64,000 nt of DNA from Prado023 sp963777855 (GCA_963777855.1 CAVZRW010000004.1:62001-126000), one strand, 5' to 3'. Shown: positions 53,846 to 63,119, counted from the first letter of the stretch. Translations and numbers: made by a program. Notes: generated from the letters alone by a model not told the origin.

Positions 53846-54770
53846 TCAGGCGCATCGCCGCATCTTCTGGCAGCTGCAGCGGTGGGCGGCAGCGTTGCGC
53901 GACCGATCGCCGCGCGCGTAGTAGCGCTCGATGTAGTACTGGCCGACCATGAGCACGCGTGGTCAGCGCCAGGTACCAGAGGCTGGCGACGATCAGCAGC
54001 GGGATCGGCTGGAACGTGCGGCTGCCGATCGCGCTGGTCTGGAAGAGCAGCTCCGACGTAGGGCACGTAGGCCACCAGCGAGGTGGTCTTGAGCATCGAG
54101 ATGGTCTCGTTGCCGGTCGGCGGCACGATCACGCGCATCGCCTGCGGCAGCACGATCCGGCGCAGGGTCTGCATCCGCGTCATGCCGAGCGCCGAGGCCG
54201 CCTCGGTCTGCCCCTCGTCGACCGACAGGATGCCGGCCCGGACGATCTCCGCCATGTACGCGGCCTCGTTGAGCCCGAGGCCGAGCAGCGCCGCGGCGAA
54301 CGGCGGGATCAGGTCGTCGCGTCTCGAACGTGATCGAACTCCGGGCCGAACGGGATGCCGAGGGAGAGCTGCGGTACAGCGCGGCGAGGTTGCCCCAGAA
54401 GACCAGCTGGACCAGCACCGGCGTGCCGCGGAAGAACCAGACGTAGAACCACGCGGCCCCCGAGAGCACCGGGTTCGGCGAGAGCCGCATCACCGCGAGC
54501 ACGACGCCGAGGACGACGCCCGATCAGCATCGCCACCACGGTCAGCCACAGAGTGGTGACCACACCCCGGAGCACCGGAGGCGTGAACGCGTTCTCCAGC
54601 TGGAAGCCCCACTGCCAGTTGGGGTTGGTCAGCACGCTGTTGACGAACATGGCCCCCAGCAGGGCGATGATCGCGATCGTGACCCAGCGGCCGGGGTGCC
54701 GGACCGGGATCGCCTTGATCGGGTCCGGCTGCCCCACGTCGCTCGGAGCGCTCGGTGCCGCTGTGGTCAT
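53846..54770 (-). pseudogene. amino-acid ABC transporter permease (HisM/GlnP type), frameshifted
   Basis: The joined frames give a permease with VTIAIIALLGAMFVNSVL, GVVTTLWLTVVAMLIG, FYVWFFRGTPVLVQLVFWGN, MAEIVRAGILSVDEGQTEAA (the EAA loop that docks the ATPase), LGMTRMQTLRRIVLPQAMRV, PPTGNETISMLKTTSLVAYV and VLMVGQYYIERYYARG. The 3' end is uncertain because of indels near 53900-53957. Otherwise the protein looks complete at about 300 residues. Confidence 0.75.
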
Positions 54771-54784
54771 CGGTGGCCTCCTGC

Positions 54785-55692
54785 CTACTGCACCGGGTTC
54801 AGCTCGGACGTCGTGATCGCCCCGGCCTCAACGCCCCAGCCCTTGAGGACCTCCTGGTAGGTGCCGTCGTCGATCAGCTTCTGCAGCGCACCCTGGATGG
54901 CCTGGGCGAACTGGCCCTGGCCCTTGGGCACGGCGTACCCGTACGGGGCGGCGTCGTAGATGTCGCCCACGGTCTCGAGCTGGTCCCCGGTCTGCTGGAT
55001 GGCGTAGGCCACGACCGGCGAGTCGGCGAGCATGGCGTCGTCCTTGCCGCTGACCACGGCCGCGGTCGCGTCGCTCTGCAGCTGGTACTGCTCGATCGTG
55101 ATCGCGTCCTTGCCCGCCGTCGGTGCAGGCCTTCGATCGGGCGGTGATGTCGTCGACCTGGACGGTGGCCTTCTGCACGGCGATCTTGCGGCCGCAGGCG
55201 TTGTCCGGGGTGATCCCGTCGGGGTTGCCCTTCGCGCGCCGCCCACGTGGTGCCGGCGCTGAAGTAGCTGAGCATGTCGACCTGCTTCTCCCGCTCCGGG
55301 TTGATCGTGAAGGAGGAGACGCCGAGCTCGTACTTGCCGGTCTTCACGCCCTCGACCAGGGAGTCGAACGGGGCGTTCTGCATCTCGACCTCCAGGCCGA
55401 GCACCTGCCCCACGGCACGCGCGAGGTCCACGTCGAAGCCGACGATGGTCGTGCCGTCGGCGTCGATGAACTGGTTGGGCGCGTACGACGCGTCGGTGCC
55501 GATGGTCAGCTTGCCGTCCGAGGCGACCTCGGCGGGCACCATGGCGGCCAGCGCGGCGTCCTTGGCGGCGCTCGGCGCTGCGCTGACCGTCGCGTCGCCG
55601 GAGGTGTCGGTGTCACTGCTCGAGCAGGCCGACAGCCCCACGCACAGCGAGACGGCGCCCAGGAGGGCGATCGGCCGGATGCGGATCTTCAT
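54785..55692 (-). pseudogene. amino-acid ABC transporter substrate-binding lipoprotein, frameshifted
   Basis: A lipoprotein of about 300 residues starting MKIRIRPIALLGAVSLCVGL with lipobox LSAC. SBP_bac_3 features follow: LTIGTDASYAPNQFIDADGT, GFDVDLARAVGQVLGLEVE, FDSLVEGVKTGKYELGVSSF and KGQGQFAQAIQGALQKLI. Extra bases at about 55116 and 55234 (each a G before C) disrupt the middle. First gene of the operon; the substrate is a polar amino acid or a related compound. Confidence 0.82.
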
Positions 55693-55817
55693 GAATCTCC
55701 CCTTGCCCACATTGGTGGCAGGGCCACGCTGGTCGCGGGCCTGCACTGGGGAGTGTAGCCACGCGCCGTTTCCGCGGGGCTGTCAGCCAGAGGGCCTCGC
55801 TACCGACCCCGCCACGT

Positions 55818-55875
55818 AGGTCAGCAGTGGACTACGGACGCTGCACGTGCAGCGTCCGTAGTCCACTGCTGACCT
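55818..55875. repeat. perfect 58-nt palindrome without a loop
   Basis: Bases 55818-55875 equal their own reverse complement: AGGTCAGCAGTGGACTACGG on the left, the centre GCTGCACGTGCAGC, and the mirrored right half. It starts 126 nt upstream of the ABC operon's first codon and ends 1 nt from the stop codon of the repeat protein. Confidence 0.97.
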
Positions 55876-55876
55876 C

Positions 55877-56320
55877 TCACTGGGAGGTTTCCACGCGGCG
55901 GGCACCGAAGTCCGTCGCACTGTGTGCGGCCAGGGCACTCTCGACTCGGCGGGCACCGAAGTCCGTCGCACTGTTGAGGTCCGGAAGCGCACTCTCAACT
56001 CGGCGGGCACCGAAGTCCGTCGGAGGGTTCACGCTGTTGGGGTTCACCGGGACCGTGATCACGATCGGAGCCGGTGCCGGTGTCGTGGCGGTCTGCGAAC
56101 CCGCCATGTACCCGGCGCCCGCCCCCACGGCCAGGCCCAGCGCTCCCGCCAGCAGACCTGCGTAGAGAGCCCTGTGCGAGGTCTTCGCGGGCTCCGCGCC
56201 GCGCTGGTAGGCGGGCATCTCCCACGAGCGGTGGATCGCCTCGTGATGCTCGTCGGTCAGCACCTCGGGAACGGTCACACTCCCGGTGCCGACCCCGTCA
56301 GCCGACTTGGTGGTTGTCAT
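55877..56320 (-). CDS. membrane-anchored protein with a triple FGARRVE repeat
   Basis: A 147-residue protein. The N-terminal 45 residues are hydrophilic (VTVPEVLTDEHHEAIHRSWE). One helix, LYAGLLAGALGLAVGAGAGYMA, crosses the membrane. After a Pro/Thr stretch come three copies of TDFGARRVE separated by 17 and 18 residues (SATDFGARRVESAL). ATG 56320 has a strong AGGAGG. The repeat DNA is nearly identical between copies, suggesting recent duplication. Function unknown. Confidence 0.6.
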   Translation of the reverse strand: MTTTKSADGVGTGSVTVPEVLTDEHHEAIHRSWEMPAYQRGAEPAKTSHRALYAGLLAGALGLAVGAGAGYMAGSQTATTPAPAPIVITVPVNPNSVNPPTDFGARRVESALPDLNSATDFGARRVESALAAHSATDFGARRVETSQ

Positions 56321-56899
56321 CCTTCTCACCTCCTCCCGCACTTCAAGCATCCCGCCGTCGGTGACCCGGCGCATCTGTCGAAAGGCCCCAGGTGCTGCGC
56401 CTGACCCAGGTCGGCAACGACGTCGGGGAGGGTGTGGCAGATGCTCGGAACGTCAATGATCGGCCGCCGGCTCACACCTGGTCGACGGGCCAATCCCGCC
56501 AATCCCGAGGAACGCCGTACCCGTCGTCCACCACGGCGGCCGGGCACGACCGCTCACGACGGGGACCCCCGCGGGGGGCAATGGGCCGACGCGGGGGTGA
56601 CCCGGGGGGGCCCGCGCGGCAATGACCCGGCACGTGCCCCATCACTGGGAATATCGGCACGGCGCGGCGGGAGGTTGAGGGCCGCGGGATGGGTGCCCCG
56701 GGTCCACGCGTGCCCGGGGACAGACGGACTGGTGCCCGATTCCGGGCACTGTCGCGGCTCGCGCCAGCTCAGCGCGTACAGGCCGACGTCCGGGTCTGGC
56801 TGTGGGTCTGCCTCCATCTGCCTGACCAGCGTCGAGTGATTGTCCCCGCCGGGATCGGCCATCCAGTAGGGGCTTTGGGCCCCGCGGGCGACCCGCGAC
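56321..56899. other. gene-poor stretch before the metallophosphoesterase
   Basis: Nothing here is convincing. A minus-strand frame from ATG 56862 (MADPGGDNHSTLVRQMEADP, then VGLYALSWREPRQC) has protein-like sequence for about 60 codons but lower G/C at third positions than neighbours and no ribosome site; it may be a remnant. The rest is without coding bias. Confidence 0.35.
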
Positions 56900-57919
56900 C
56901 TACTTCTGCTGGGCGGTCACTGCGCCACCTGGTGCCGGGCGCCGCCGGGGCCACTTCCCGGCCCACCGGCTCGTGCCGTCCCGGGTGGCATGCCGGCTCC
57001 CACCAGGGGCCGGGCGGTCCCCCTCCAGGGGGATCACCAGGGGCTCCCAGGTCGGGGTCGGGGCGTGCTCGTGTCCAGGGTCGATGCCCCAGATCAGGCG
57101 GCTGCCGATGCGAACGACCTCTCGCCTGGTGACGTGGTCGGCGAGCACGTCACCTCGGTTGATGATCGCTGCGGCGCCCGGATACCACCGTTCCTGGGAC
57201 CATCCCCGCACCGTGCTGTGTCCGTGGATCTGGTTCAGGTGCGGGGCATCGGTCGTGCCGTCCCACGACATCAGCAGCTCGGCACCTGCCTGGGCCCACA
57301 GCGGGCCGGCGGCTGGATCGGTGATCCCAGTGGTCATCCGTCCCTCCCGGAGGGTGACCGTCGCGGTCCCGCGGGCGTCGGCGTTGAGCGCGACGGCGGC
57401 CTCGGCCGCGGTGGCCGGTCGGCCCAACGCCTGCCAGGCCCCGTGGGTCAGCCCGGCGTGGGTGACCAGGATGTCCCCAGAGGGGAGCGCCGCCCGCATC
57501 CGCCGGGGGAGCCCCACCCGGGTCCAGTCGGGGGCGATCGAGGTGGCGGCGCGAGCCAGCCCCTCGCGCCACCATCCCTGCAGCGTCAAGACGGAATGCT
57601 CGTCGAGCTCCCGCGGGATCACGCTGGGCTGGTCGAACAGGTAGGGCTGTTCGTGGTTGCCGATCAGCTGGATCCACCGTTCGGGGTGCGGGCCGCGCAG
57701 GAAGCGGTCGACCAGCGCGATCACCGCCGCGGAGTCCGGGCCGCGGTGGACCAGGTCGCCGGCCTGCACGACGACGAGCCCGTCAGGGATGGTGGCGGTG
57801 GCCAGGTCGACCCCGTGGGCGGCCAGCGCCCAGCGCAGGGCCCCGACGTGACCGGCGACATCGCCGATCAGCAACGCGACATGATCCCCCGGGGGGGCCT
57901 GGCAGCGTGCGTCCTCCAC
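56900..57919 (-). CDS. calcineurin-like metallophosphoesterase
   Basis: A 339-residue hydrolase with the five metal motifs in order: LLIGDVAGHVG (GDxxGH variant of GDxHG), VVQAGDLVHRGPDS, LIGNHEQPYLF, LVTHAGLTHGAW and NQIHGHSTVRGW. It resembles ApaH/PrpE-like phosphatases. A basic tail (WAGKWPRRRPAPGG) ends the protein. GTG start at 57919. It lies 18 nt downstream of the Fic gene on the same strand. Confidence 0.85.
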   Translation of the reverse strand: MEDARCQAPPGDHVALLIGDVAGHVGALRWALAAHGVDLATATIPDGLVVVQAGDLVHRGPDSAAVIALVDRFLRGPHPERWIQLIGNHEQPYLFDQPSVIPRELDEHSVLTLQGWWREGLARAATSIAPDWTRVGLPRRMRAALPSGDILVTHAGLTHGAWQALGRPATAAEAAVALNADARGTATVTLREGRMTTGITDPAAGPLWAQAGAELLMSWDGTTDAPHLNQIHGHSTVRGWSQERWYPGAAAIINRGDVLADHVTRREVVRIGSRLIWGIDPGHEHAPTPTWEPLVIPLEGDRPAPGGSRHATRDGTSRWAGKWPRRRPAPGGAVTAQQK

Positions 57920-57937
57920 GGGTGGATCGCCCCCTGG

Positions 57938-58666
57938 CTACGTGAGCCGGTCGCGGTTGGCGTGGGACCGCAGCCAGCCGCGGAAGTGCCGCCCTGACTG
58001 CTTGTGCCGGACCGAGGTCAGCAGGTCCGCCTCACCCTGTTCCACGCTCGGGGCAGGACGGGTGACCTCGTCCAGGAGCGCGATGAGCGGCGCAAGGTCC
58101 CCCTCCTGGCTCGCCACGCGACTGGCCTGGTTGTTTGCCTCCTTGGACATCCGGACGAAGTCCACGTACCAACCGGCGTGCAGGGCCACCTGCCCCCAGA
58201 ACAGGCGCTGGGTCCTGCCGTTGCCCTCCCGGAACGGATGGATCTGGTTCAGGCGCGCGTAGTAGTGCGCCAGGCGGTCGACGAACCGCGGGCGCGGTAG
58301 GCCCCGCAGCAGGTTCTCGGCCGCGAGCTCGGCGAAGAGCTGGTCCAGCGCCCCTTCGACCTCGACAGCGGGGACGAAGTCGGTGCCCTGCTTGTCGATG
58401 TCGGTCGTCGTCCGGAACTGACCCGCCCAGTCGAAGATGCCGTCGAACAGGACCCGGTGGATCGCCTGCAGGTGCACCTTGTCCCCCGTGCAGGGGATGG
58501 GGACCTTCGCGAGATCCTCCAGCCTGCCCGGCAGGAGTTCGGCCGAGGCGAGATCGATCTCCTCCTGCGTGGTGGCACTCACCTCGTTGCGCAGGAATCC
58601 GGTCTCCGCATCCACGTAGGGCGAGGGCTCCCCGGTCGCCGGTAGATCAGCTGCGTTCTTCGTCAT
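57938..58666 (-). CDS. Fic-domain protein (predicted AMP transferase)
   Basis: A 242-residue Fic/DOC protein. The full catalytic motif HPFREGNGRTQR is at about residues 145-156, preceded by the flap region DWAGQFRTTTDIDKQG and LHAIHRVLFDG-type helices. Such enzymes usually transfer AMP to tyrosine or threonine and can act as toxins. No VbhA-like antitoxin with an S-x3-EG motif is found in the 98 nt upstream. The C-terminal tail HKQSGRHFRGWLRSH may have another role. Confidence 0.9.
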   Translation of the reverse strand: MTKNAADLPATGEPSPYVDAETGFLRNEVSATTQEEIDLASAELLPGRLEDLAKVPIPCTGDKVHLQAIHRVLFDGIFDWAGQFRTTTDIDKQGTDFVPAVEVEGALDQLFAELAAENLLRGLPRPRFVDRLAHYYARLNQIHPFREGNGRTQRLFWGQVALHAGWYVDFVRMSKEANNQASRVASQEGDLAPLIALLDEVTRPAPSVEQGEADLLTSVRHKQSGRHFRGWLRSHANRDRLT

Positions 58667-58764
58667 CGCACCGCCTCGGGATTGGCGCGAGCCACGTCAG
58701 TGGCACGTGGTCACGGCTGATCGGGATCGTCGGCCTGACACCTCGACGGTAGGCGCCAGGGCCA

Positions 58765-59838
58765 TCAGGAACCAGAGGACAACGTCACCACCACCGGTCC
58801 CGAGCCGGTCCCCTTCTCCGCCGGCGTGGCCCCCTCCACGGTGTTGGCCTTGCGATCGGCGAAGCGGGTCAGCGCCTCCTGCGCGGCCCCGAAGACCGCC
58901 GCGACCATCACGAAGCCGGGGATGGTCATGACACTCACCTCGGCGGTGGAGAGCCCGGCCGCGACGGCGAGCAGGCCCAGGAACCCCGACCACGCGCCGA
59001 TCGCCATCTTGAGGCCGGCCTGGGCGCGGATCGGGTTGAAGGTCGAGTCCCGCGGCGGCACCAGCGCGAGCGACGGAATGGCGCTGAACAGCGCCCCCAC
59101 GAACCCCGCGAGCATTGCCAGCGCCACCGCCTGCCAACCGGTGATCACCTCGCTCGACCCGTCGGCGAGCGGGCTGTCCGCCACCGCGGGCAGCACCTGC
59201 CATCCGAGCACAGCGACGGCGATCACCTGGACGATCGCCAGGACCCCCAGCACGGCGGTCAGCCACCAGAGCTGGCTGGCCAACGTGCGCAGGCGTCGGT
59301 GGCGGTCGTCGCTGGTGGAGTGCGCTGCGACGAGGACGGACAGGGCAGCCGCTCGCAACTCCTCGGGCTTGACCTCGGCGGTGTTCCACGTGGCGAGCAG
59401 TTGGTCGAGGGCCACCAGACGCCGGTTCCCGCGTGACAGGTAGGCGTGCCCCTGCTCACTGGCGGCGGTGGCTGAGGCCAGGAGCCGGTCCTCGCGCACC
59501 TCGCGGAGAAGGGCTTCCTCCGCGAGGCGGATCTGCCGCCACGTCGCCTCGATGTGGCTGCCCCGGCGGAACCACCAGGGCGCCGGGGGCCGGTTGGCCA
59601 GCGCGCTGGCCCGCTCGAGGTGATCGATGGCGTGCCCCTCGTGGCCCGGGTCGACATCGGCGTTGACGGCATCGACGAGCCGGCCGATCCGGTCCCAGAC
59701 GTCCTCGCGCCACTGGCCACCATGGGCTTGCTGGTCGTGCTCCAGGACCCGCCTCGGCCCCGGTTTCGACACGGTGCCCGCCTGGCCCTGCCCGCCTCCC
59801 GTCGCAGCCGCCTTCACCACCGCCTGGTCTGTGGACAT
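58765..59838 (-). CDS. membrane protein of unknown function
   Basis: A 357-residue protein. The N-terminal 190 residues are hydrophilic and helical (REDVWDRIGRLVDAVNADVD, WWFRRGSHIEATWRQIRLAE). The C-terminal part has four helices: LWWLTAVLGVLAIVQVIAVA, GWQAVALAMLAGFVGALFSA, GAWSGFLGLLAVAAGLS and TIPGFVMVAAVFGAAQ. The tail is short. It is upstream of the Fic gene (98 nt). The helices-at-the-end design recalls membrane effectors, but no known family is recognised. Confidence 0.6.
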   Translation of the reverse strand: MSTDQAVVKAAATGGGQGQAGTVSKPGPRRVLEHDQQAHGGQWREDVWDRIGRLVDAVNADVDPGHEGHAIDHLERASALANRPPAPWWFRRGSHIEATWRQIRLAEEALLREVREDRLLASATAASEQGHAYLSRGNRRLVALDQLLATWNTAEVKPEELRAAALSVLVAAHSTSDDRHRRLRTLASQLWWLTAVLGVLAIVQVIAVAVLGWQVLPAVADSPLADGSSEVITGWQAVALAMLAGFVGALFSAIPSLALVPPRDSTFNPIRAQAGLKMAIGAWSGFLGLLAVAAGLSTAEVSVMTIPGFVMVAAVFGAAQEALTRFADRKANTVEGATPAEKGTGSGPVVVTLSSGS

Positions 59839-59968
59839 CGCGCACCCCCTCGACCCGATGATCAAGGGGTACCGCGCGGCGGGGCTGCAGGCCAGAGGAC
59901 AAGGTCCCCGGGAGTGCGGCCACCCTCCGCATCCGCGGAGTCTCACGGCGCTGACGGGCAGGCGGGAC

Positions 59969-60604
59969 TCACCCGTCGACGCATGCGGTCGGCGAATCGC
60001 CGAGGTTCTTCGCGCCGTCGATGAGCCAGTTGCCCGAGTCCATGCGCATCGTGTAGCGCAGGTGCCATTCGCTGCACGACTGCCCGTCAGGTCCATAGGC
60101 GGGGTCCTGCGAGGACGTGAAGCGCACGTCCGCGGTGTCGGAGGTCTCATCCTTCCTGCTGGCCTTCTCCACGACGAAGTCCGTGATCGCGGTGGTGGAC
60201 TGCTCGACGGAGAAGTCCTCGAGGCTGCCATAGGCACCCCGGCGCCGGCCGGTCATCATGGCCCACGACTGCTCGTACTGCTCCTCGTTGATCCCCTGCA
60301 CGAACCAGTAGAAGGTCTCGGCGAGCGCGGGGGCATCAGGGTGGATGCTCTCGATGGTGATGAGCTCCTCGGTGGCCGGTGGGCAGTCCACTGCCGCAGT
60401 CGTGTCGGGGCTGAGCGTCCACGCGGTGACAAGGTCCTCGGCGACACCGGCCGGGACTGCGTAGGCCAGTCCCTCGCTGGCCCCGTCCTTCGCCTCGACC
60501 AGGCCCACGACCTGGCCCTGCGCGTTGAGCACCCACTCTCCGATGACCACATGGTCGATCTCGGCGCCCCGCTCTCCGACGGGTACGGCGTGGAGGACGG
60601 GCAC
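59969..60604 (-). CDS. protein with a truncated trypsin-like end and a C-terminal NTF2-like domain
   Basis: Residues 20-55 (GEWVLNAQGQVVGLVEAKDG, then GLAYAVPAG) resemble the last strands of chymotrypsin-fold serine proteases, where PVLN-x-GQVVG follows the catalytic GDSGG. That serine motif is replaced by VIGEW and the upstream two thirds of a protease are missing. The C-terminal 100 residues (LAETFYWFVQGINEEQYEQS, RYTMRMDSGNWLIDGA) look like a SnoaL/NTF2-type fold. It may be a 5'-truncated gene or a non-catalytic relative. Confidence 0.5.
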   Translation of the reverse strand: MPVLHAVPVGERGAEIDHVVIGEWVLNAQGQVVGLVEAKDGASEGLAYAVPAGVAEDLVTAWTLSPDTTAAVDCPPATEELITIESIHPDAPALAETFYWFVQGINEEQYEQSWAMMTGRRRGAYGSLEDFSVEQSTTAITDFVVEKASRKDETSDTADVRFTSSQDPAYGPDGQSCSEWHLRYTMRMDSGNWLIDGAKNLGDSPTACVDG

Positions 60605-60788
60605 CCATGCTTCCGCAGCTTCTCCAGGAAGGGTTGCAGCGGACCGGCGATCCCGAGGCCCTTCGACCCTGCCGCGACTGTCGGTCAGGCGAGTAGGTTA
60701 GTTGGAAGTGGCGATGCCATGCACCGTCGGATCTGGCGCTGAGGCGGTCGCCTCCGCCGCCGGCCTCCGGCCGACCCGAGGAGTGGTC

Positions 60789-61763
60789 GTGACGACTCGC
60801 CGGTTCGTCATCGTGAGCGGGGCCGGTGCCACGGCCGCCGCGATCGTCGCGGCTGCCCTGGCCGCACGGGCGGCAGTGGCGCGCCTGCGGGGCCTGCCGG
60901 ATCGGGTCCCGCCGCAGGATCTGCTACGTGCGGCGCCGGGTGAGGACTTGGTGGTGCACCGTGCTGATGGGGCCCAGTTGCGGGTCCGGGTCGCCGGCCA
61001 GGGCCCGACGGTGGTGCTGGCCCACGGCCTGGCGCTGACCATGGAGGAATGGAACCTGGTCAGCGGACTGCTGCTCGCCGACGGGTACCGGGTGGTGGCC
61101 TTCGACGCGCGCGGGCACGGCCGGTCCACGATCGGCAGCCAGGGGGTCAGCGCGACGGTGATGGCCGACGACCTGGCCGCCGTCCTCCAGGCGACCGAGG
61201 TCACGGATGCGGTCCTGGTAGGGCACTCGATGGGGGGCTTCCTCGCCCTCAAGGCGATCCTCGACGTGCCCGGGGTCGCCGACCGGTTGGCCGGGCTCGT
61301 GCTGGTGGCCAGCTTCGCCGGGGACATCTTGGACCACGCCCCACAGAACCGGGCCCAGGCCCCCATACTGGGCAGCCACTTGCTCGCCCGCGTCGCGGCC
61401 AACCCCACGCTCGGCACCCTGTTCGCCGCCTCCTACTTCGGACCCCGCCCCTCCCCGGCGATGCTCACCGCGTTCCAGGAGATGGTCCTGGCCGGCGACC
61501 ACCAGCCCCTGCTACCCCTGCTTGAGGAGTTCATCGCCCGCGACCTGCTCGACCGGCTGCCCGCGATCCAGAAGCCGACCCTGGTCGTGTGCGGGCTGGC
61601 CGACCGCACCACGCCACCGTGGGACTCCCGCCGGATAGCCGCCGCCATTCCCGGCGCGAAGACGGTGTGGGTCGCCGGAGCCGGGCACATGATCCCGTGG
61701 GAGAGCCCCACCACAATCCGCGACGCCGTGAGCCGCGCGCTCCAGCCCACCGGCATCCGGTAG
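60789..61763 (+). CDS. alpha/beta hydrolase
   Basis: A 324-residue hydrolase. An N-terminal hydrophobic segment (FVIVSGAGATAAAIVAAALA) may anchor it to the membrane. TVVLAHGLALTMEEW is the oxyanion region, LVGHSMGGFLALKAIL the nucleophile elbow, VCGLADRTTPP the acid region and AGAGHMIPWESP the catalytic histidine. GTG 60789 is preferred because GAGGAG lies 5 nt upstream; ATG 60702 would add 29 residues. Confidence 0.85.
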   Translation: MTTRRFVIVSGAGATAAAIVAAALAARAAVARLRGLPDRVPPQDLLRAAPGEDLVVHRADGAQLRVRVAGQGPTVVLAHGLALTMEEWNLVSGLLLADGYRVVAFDARGHGRSTIGSQGVSATVMADDLAAVLQATEVTDAVLVGHSMGGFLALKAILDVPGVADRLAGLVLVASFAGDILDHAPQNRAQAPILGSHLLARVAANPTLGTLFAASYFGPRPSPAMLTAFQEMVLAGDHQPLLPLLEEFIARDLLDRLPAIQKPTLVVCGLADRTTPPWDSRRIAAAIPGAKTVWVAGAGHMIPWESPTTIRDAVSRALQPTGIR

Positions 61764-61906
61764 CTCCGTGCCAGCGGGTGCCGCGGGGGCTGTCGATCAC
61801 CTCCACCTCCCGCTCGAGTTCGTCGTTGAGCCGTCGGTAGATGCGTCGGGAACGCCGCACCGCCGTGATCGAGGCGACCCCGTCACGTTAGAAGAAGGCG
61901 ACGTAC

Positions 61907-62092
61907 TCAACTTCCTACGGTCATGTCGGTAATGCCGTGGTGGCCGGGCGAGGGCCGAGCGCTGACGTCCAAGCGGATGCTCTTGCGCCTATGACACCGG
62001 GCGCATTCGACCAGCAACTTGCCGGGCACCGAAGCCCCATCGACTGACTCCATATACCGGTGCAGACCAAGAAGGCAGCGGGGGTTCTTCAT
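61907..62092 (-). CDS. 61-residue zinc-ribbon-like protein
   Basis: MKNPRCLLGLHRYME is followed by LLVECARCHRRKSIRLDV. The C-x4-H and C-x2-C arrangement is like small zinc ribbons often found in phage and accessory regions. The last 20 residues are flexible. A possible iron-box-like sequence lies 40-60 nt upstream of its start. Confidence 0.6.
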   Translation of the reverse strand: MKNPRCLLGLHRYMESVDGASVPGKLLVECARCHRRKSIRLDVSARPSPGHHGITDMTVGS

Positions 62093-62132
62093 CGTTTGTC
62101 CGCCCTTCGTTCTCGCTACCCCCCAGACATGA

Positions 62133-62151
62133 CCAAGGTAGGCTCACCTAA
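62133..62151. promoter_or_regulatory. iron-box-like sequence (DtxR/IdeR type)
   Basis: CCAAGGTAGGCTCACCTAA matches the DtxR/IdeR consensus TTAGGTTAGGCTAACCTAA at 14 of 19 positions, including an unbroken TAGGCT and ACCTAA. It sits in the promoter zone of the 61-residue zinc-ribbon gene. Confidence 0.45.
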
Positions 62152-62309
62152 CTGACTCGTCAATGGACGCGAAGGCGCGACTCCGCGCGAGCGTCACCGA
62201 TCCTCCACGCACGAGGCGGCCCCGAGAATGCCCGGACATCAGGTACATCAGCCAGGCTTGGGCCCGTCCGCGTGAGCTGCTGCGCCTCAGCGACCCGTGA
62301 GCCGTTCGT

Positions 62310-62543
62310 TCAGGGCACGGTGACCCAGTCGCCGTCGTACCAGACATGGTCGTCCTCCATCAGGGCTCGGAAGTCCAGGTTTCGCGCGTCCTGGTCCGTG
62401 GAGTCGGCGTTGGCGCGGTAGGTGTCTCGGTCTTGGAAGCGCACGACCATCAGGACGGTGCCGGGCTGGTTGTCGACGACCAGGAGGTCTGTGCCGAGGT
62501 AGCCGTCGATGTGCAACTCGTCCTCGGCGGCGGCCAGACCCGG
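62310..62543 (-). pseudogene. 3' fragment of an antibiotic-biosynthesis-monooxygenase-like gene
   Basis: The open frame (ELHIDGYLGTDLLVVDNQPG, then VLMVVRFQDRDTYRANADST and MEDDHVWYDGDWVTVP) matches the second half of small dimeric alpha/beta-barrel proteins. A stop codon lies just upstream and the N-terminal strand and helix are missing, so this is a remnant or a protein read from a TTG start. Confidence 0.5.
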
Positions 62544-62702
62544 TCACCGACCGGCGGTGGCAGCTGGGATCCCGGCCGCCTCGACATCGACAGACTGCTG
62601 CCCTGACCTGCAGCGCGGCCCTCCACGGGACCGGCGAAGGAGGACGACCCGTGACACAACCACCCCAACCCGCGCCTGCCACGCGTGGCCGCTCACCTCG
62701 GA

Positions 62703-62926
62703 TCAGCGGGTCACCACGATCCACGGAGTCGGTTCGTCGATGGTCAGCACGCTCCCGAGCACGCACAGCCCGGACTGGTTCGAGCCGTTGCCCGCGGGTA
62801 CCGCGGTCTGGGCGGCGGACGCCATCGGCGACCCGCTCACCGTCGAATCGCCACCCGACCCCCACTCGCACAGCCGGTGACCATGAGCGCCGCAGCGGCC
62901 AGCACCGCCACCCACACCCGCCTCAT
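62703..62926 (-). pseudogene. small lipoprotein gene split by a frameshift
   Basis: ATG 62926 begins MRRVWVAVLAAAALMVTGCA, a clean lipoprotein signal peptide with the lipobox cysteine, then hits a stop after 28 codons. In another frame the sequence continues GGDSTVSGSPMASAAQTAVP and ends PTPWIVVTR at 62703. Restoring one base near 62850 joins both into a 74-residue lipoprotein. Lies downstream of a secreted-protein gene on the same strand. Confidence 0.55.
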
Positions 62927-63119
62927 GCGTTCCCCGTCTCACGCGACTCCAGCGACCCACACATGAAGCACGGGATCGAGAGGCGCAAGGCCCGGGAGGC
63001 GGCCCTGATGGCCCCAACTGGACCGGGCGGAGATCGACTGCGCCGACCCGCAACTGGTCCTCGGGGATGCGGGGATGGGCAAGCCGCCGCTTGCGGTCAA
63101 CTGGAGGCCCGCCGACGCG

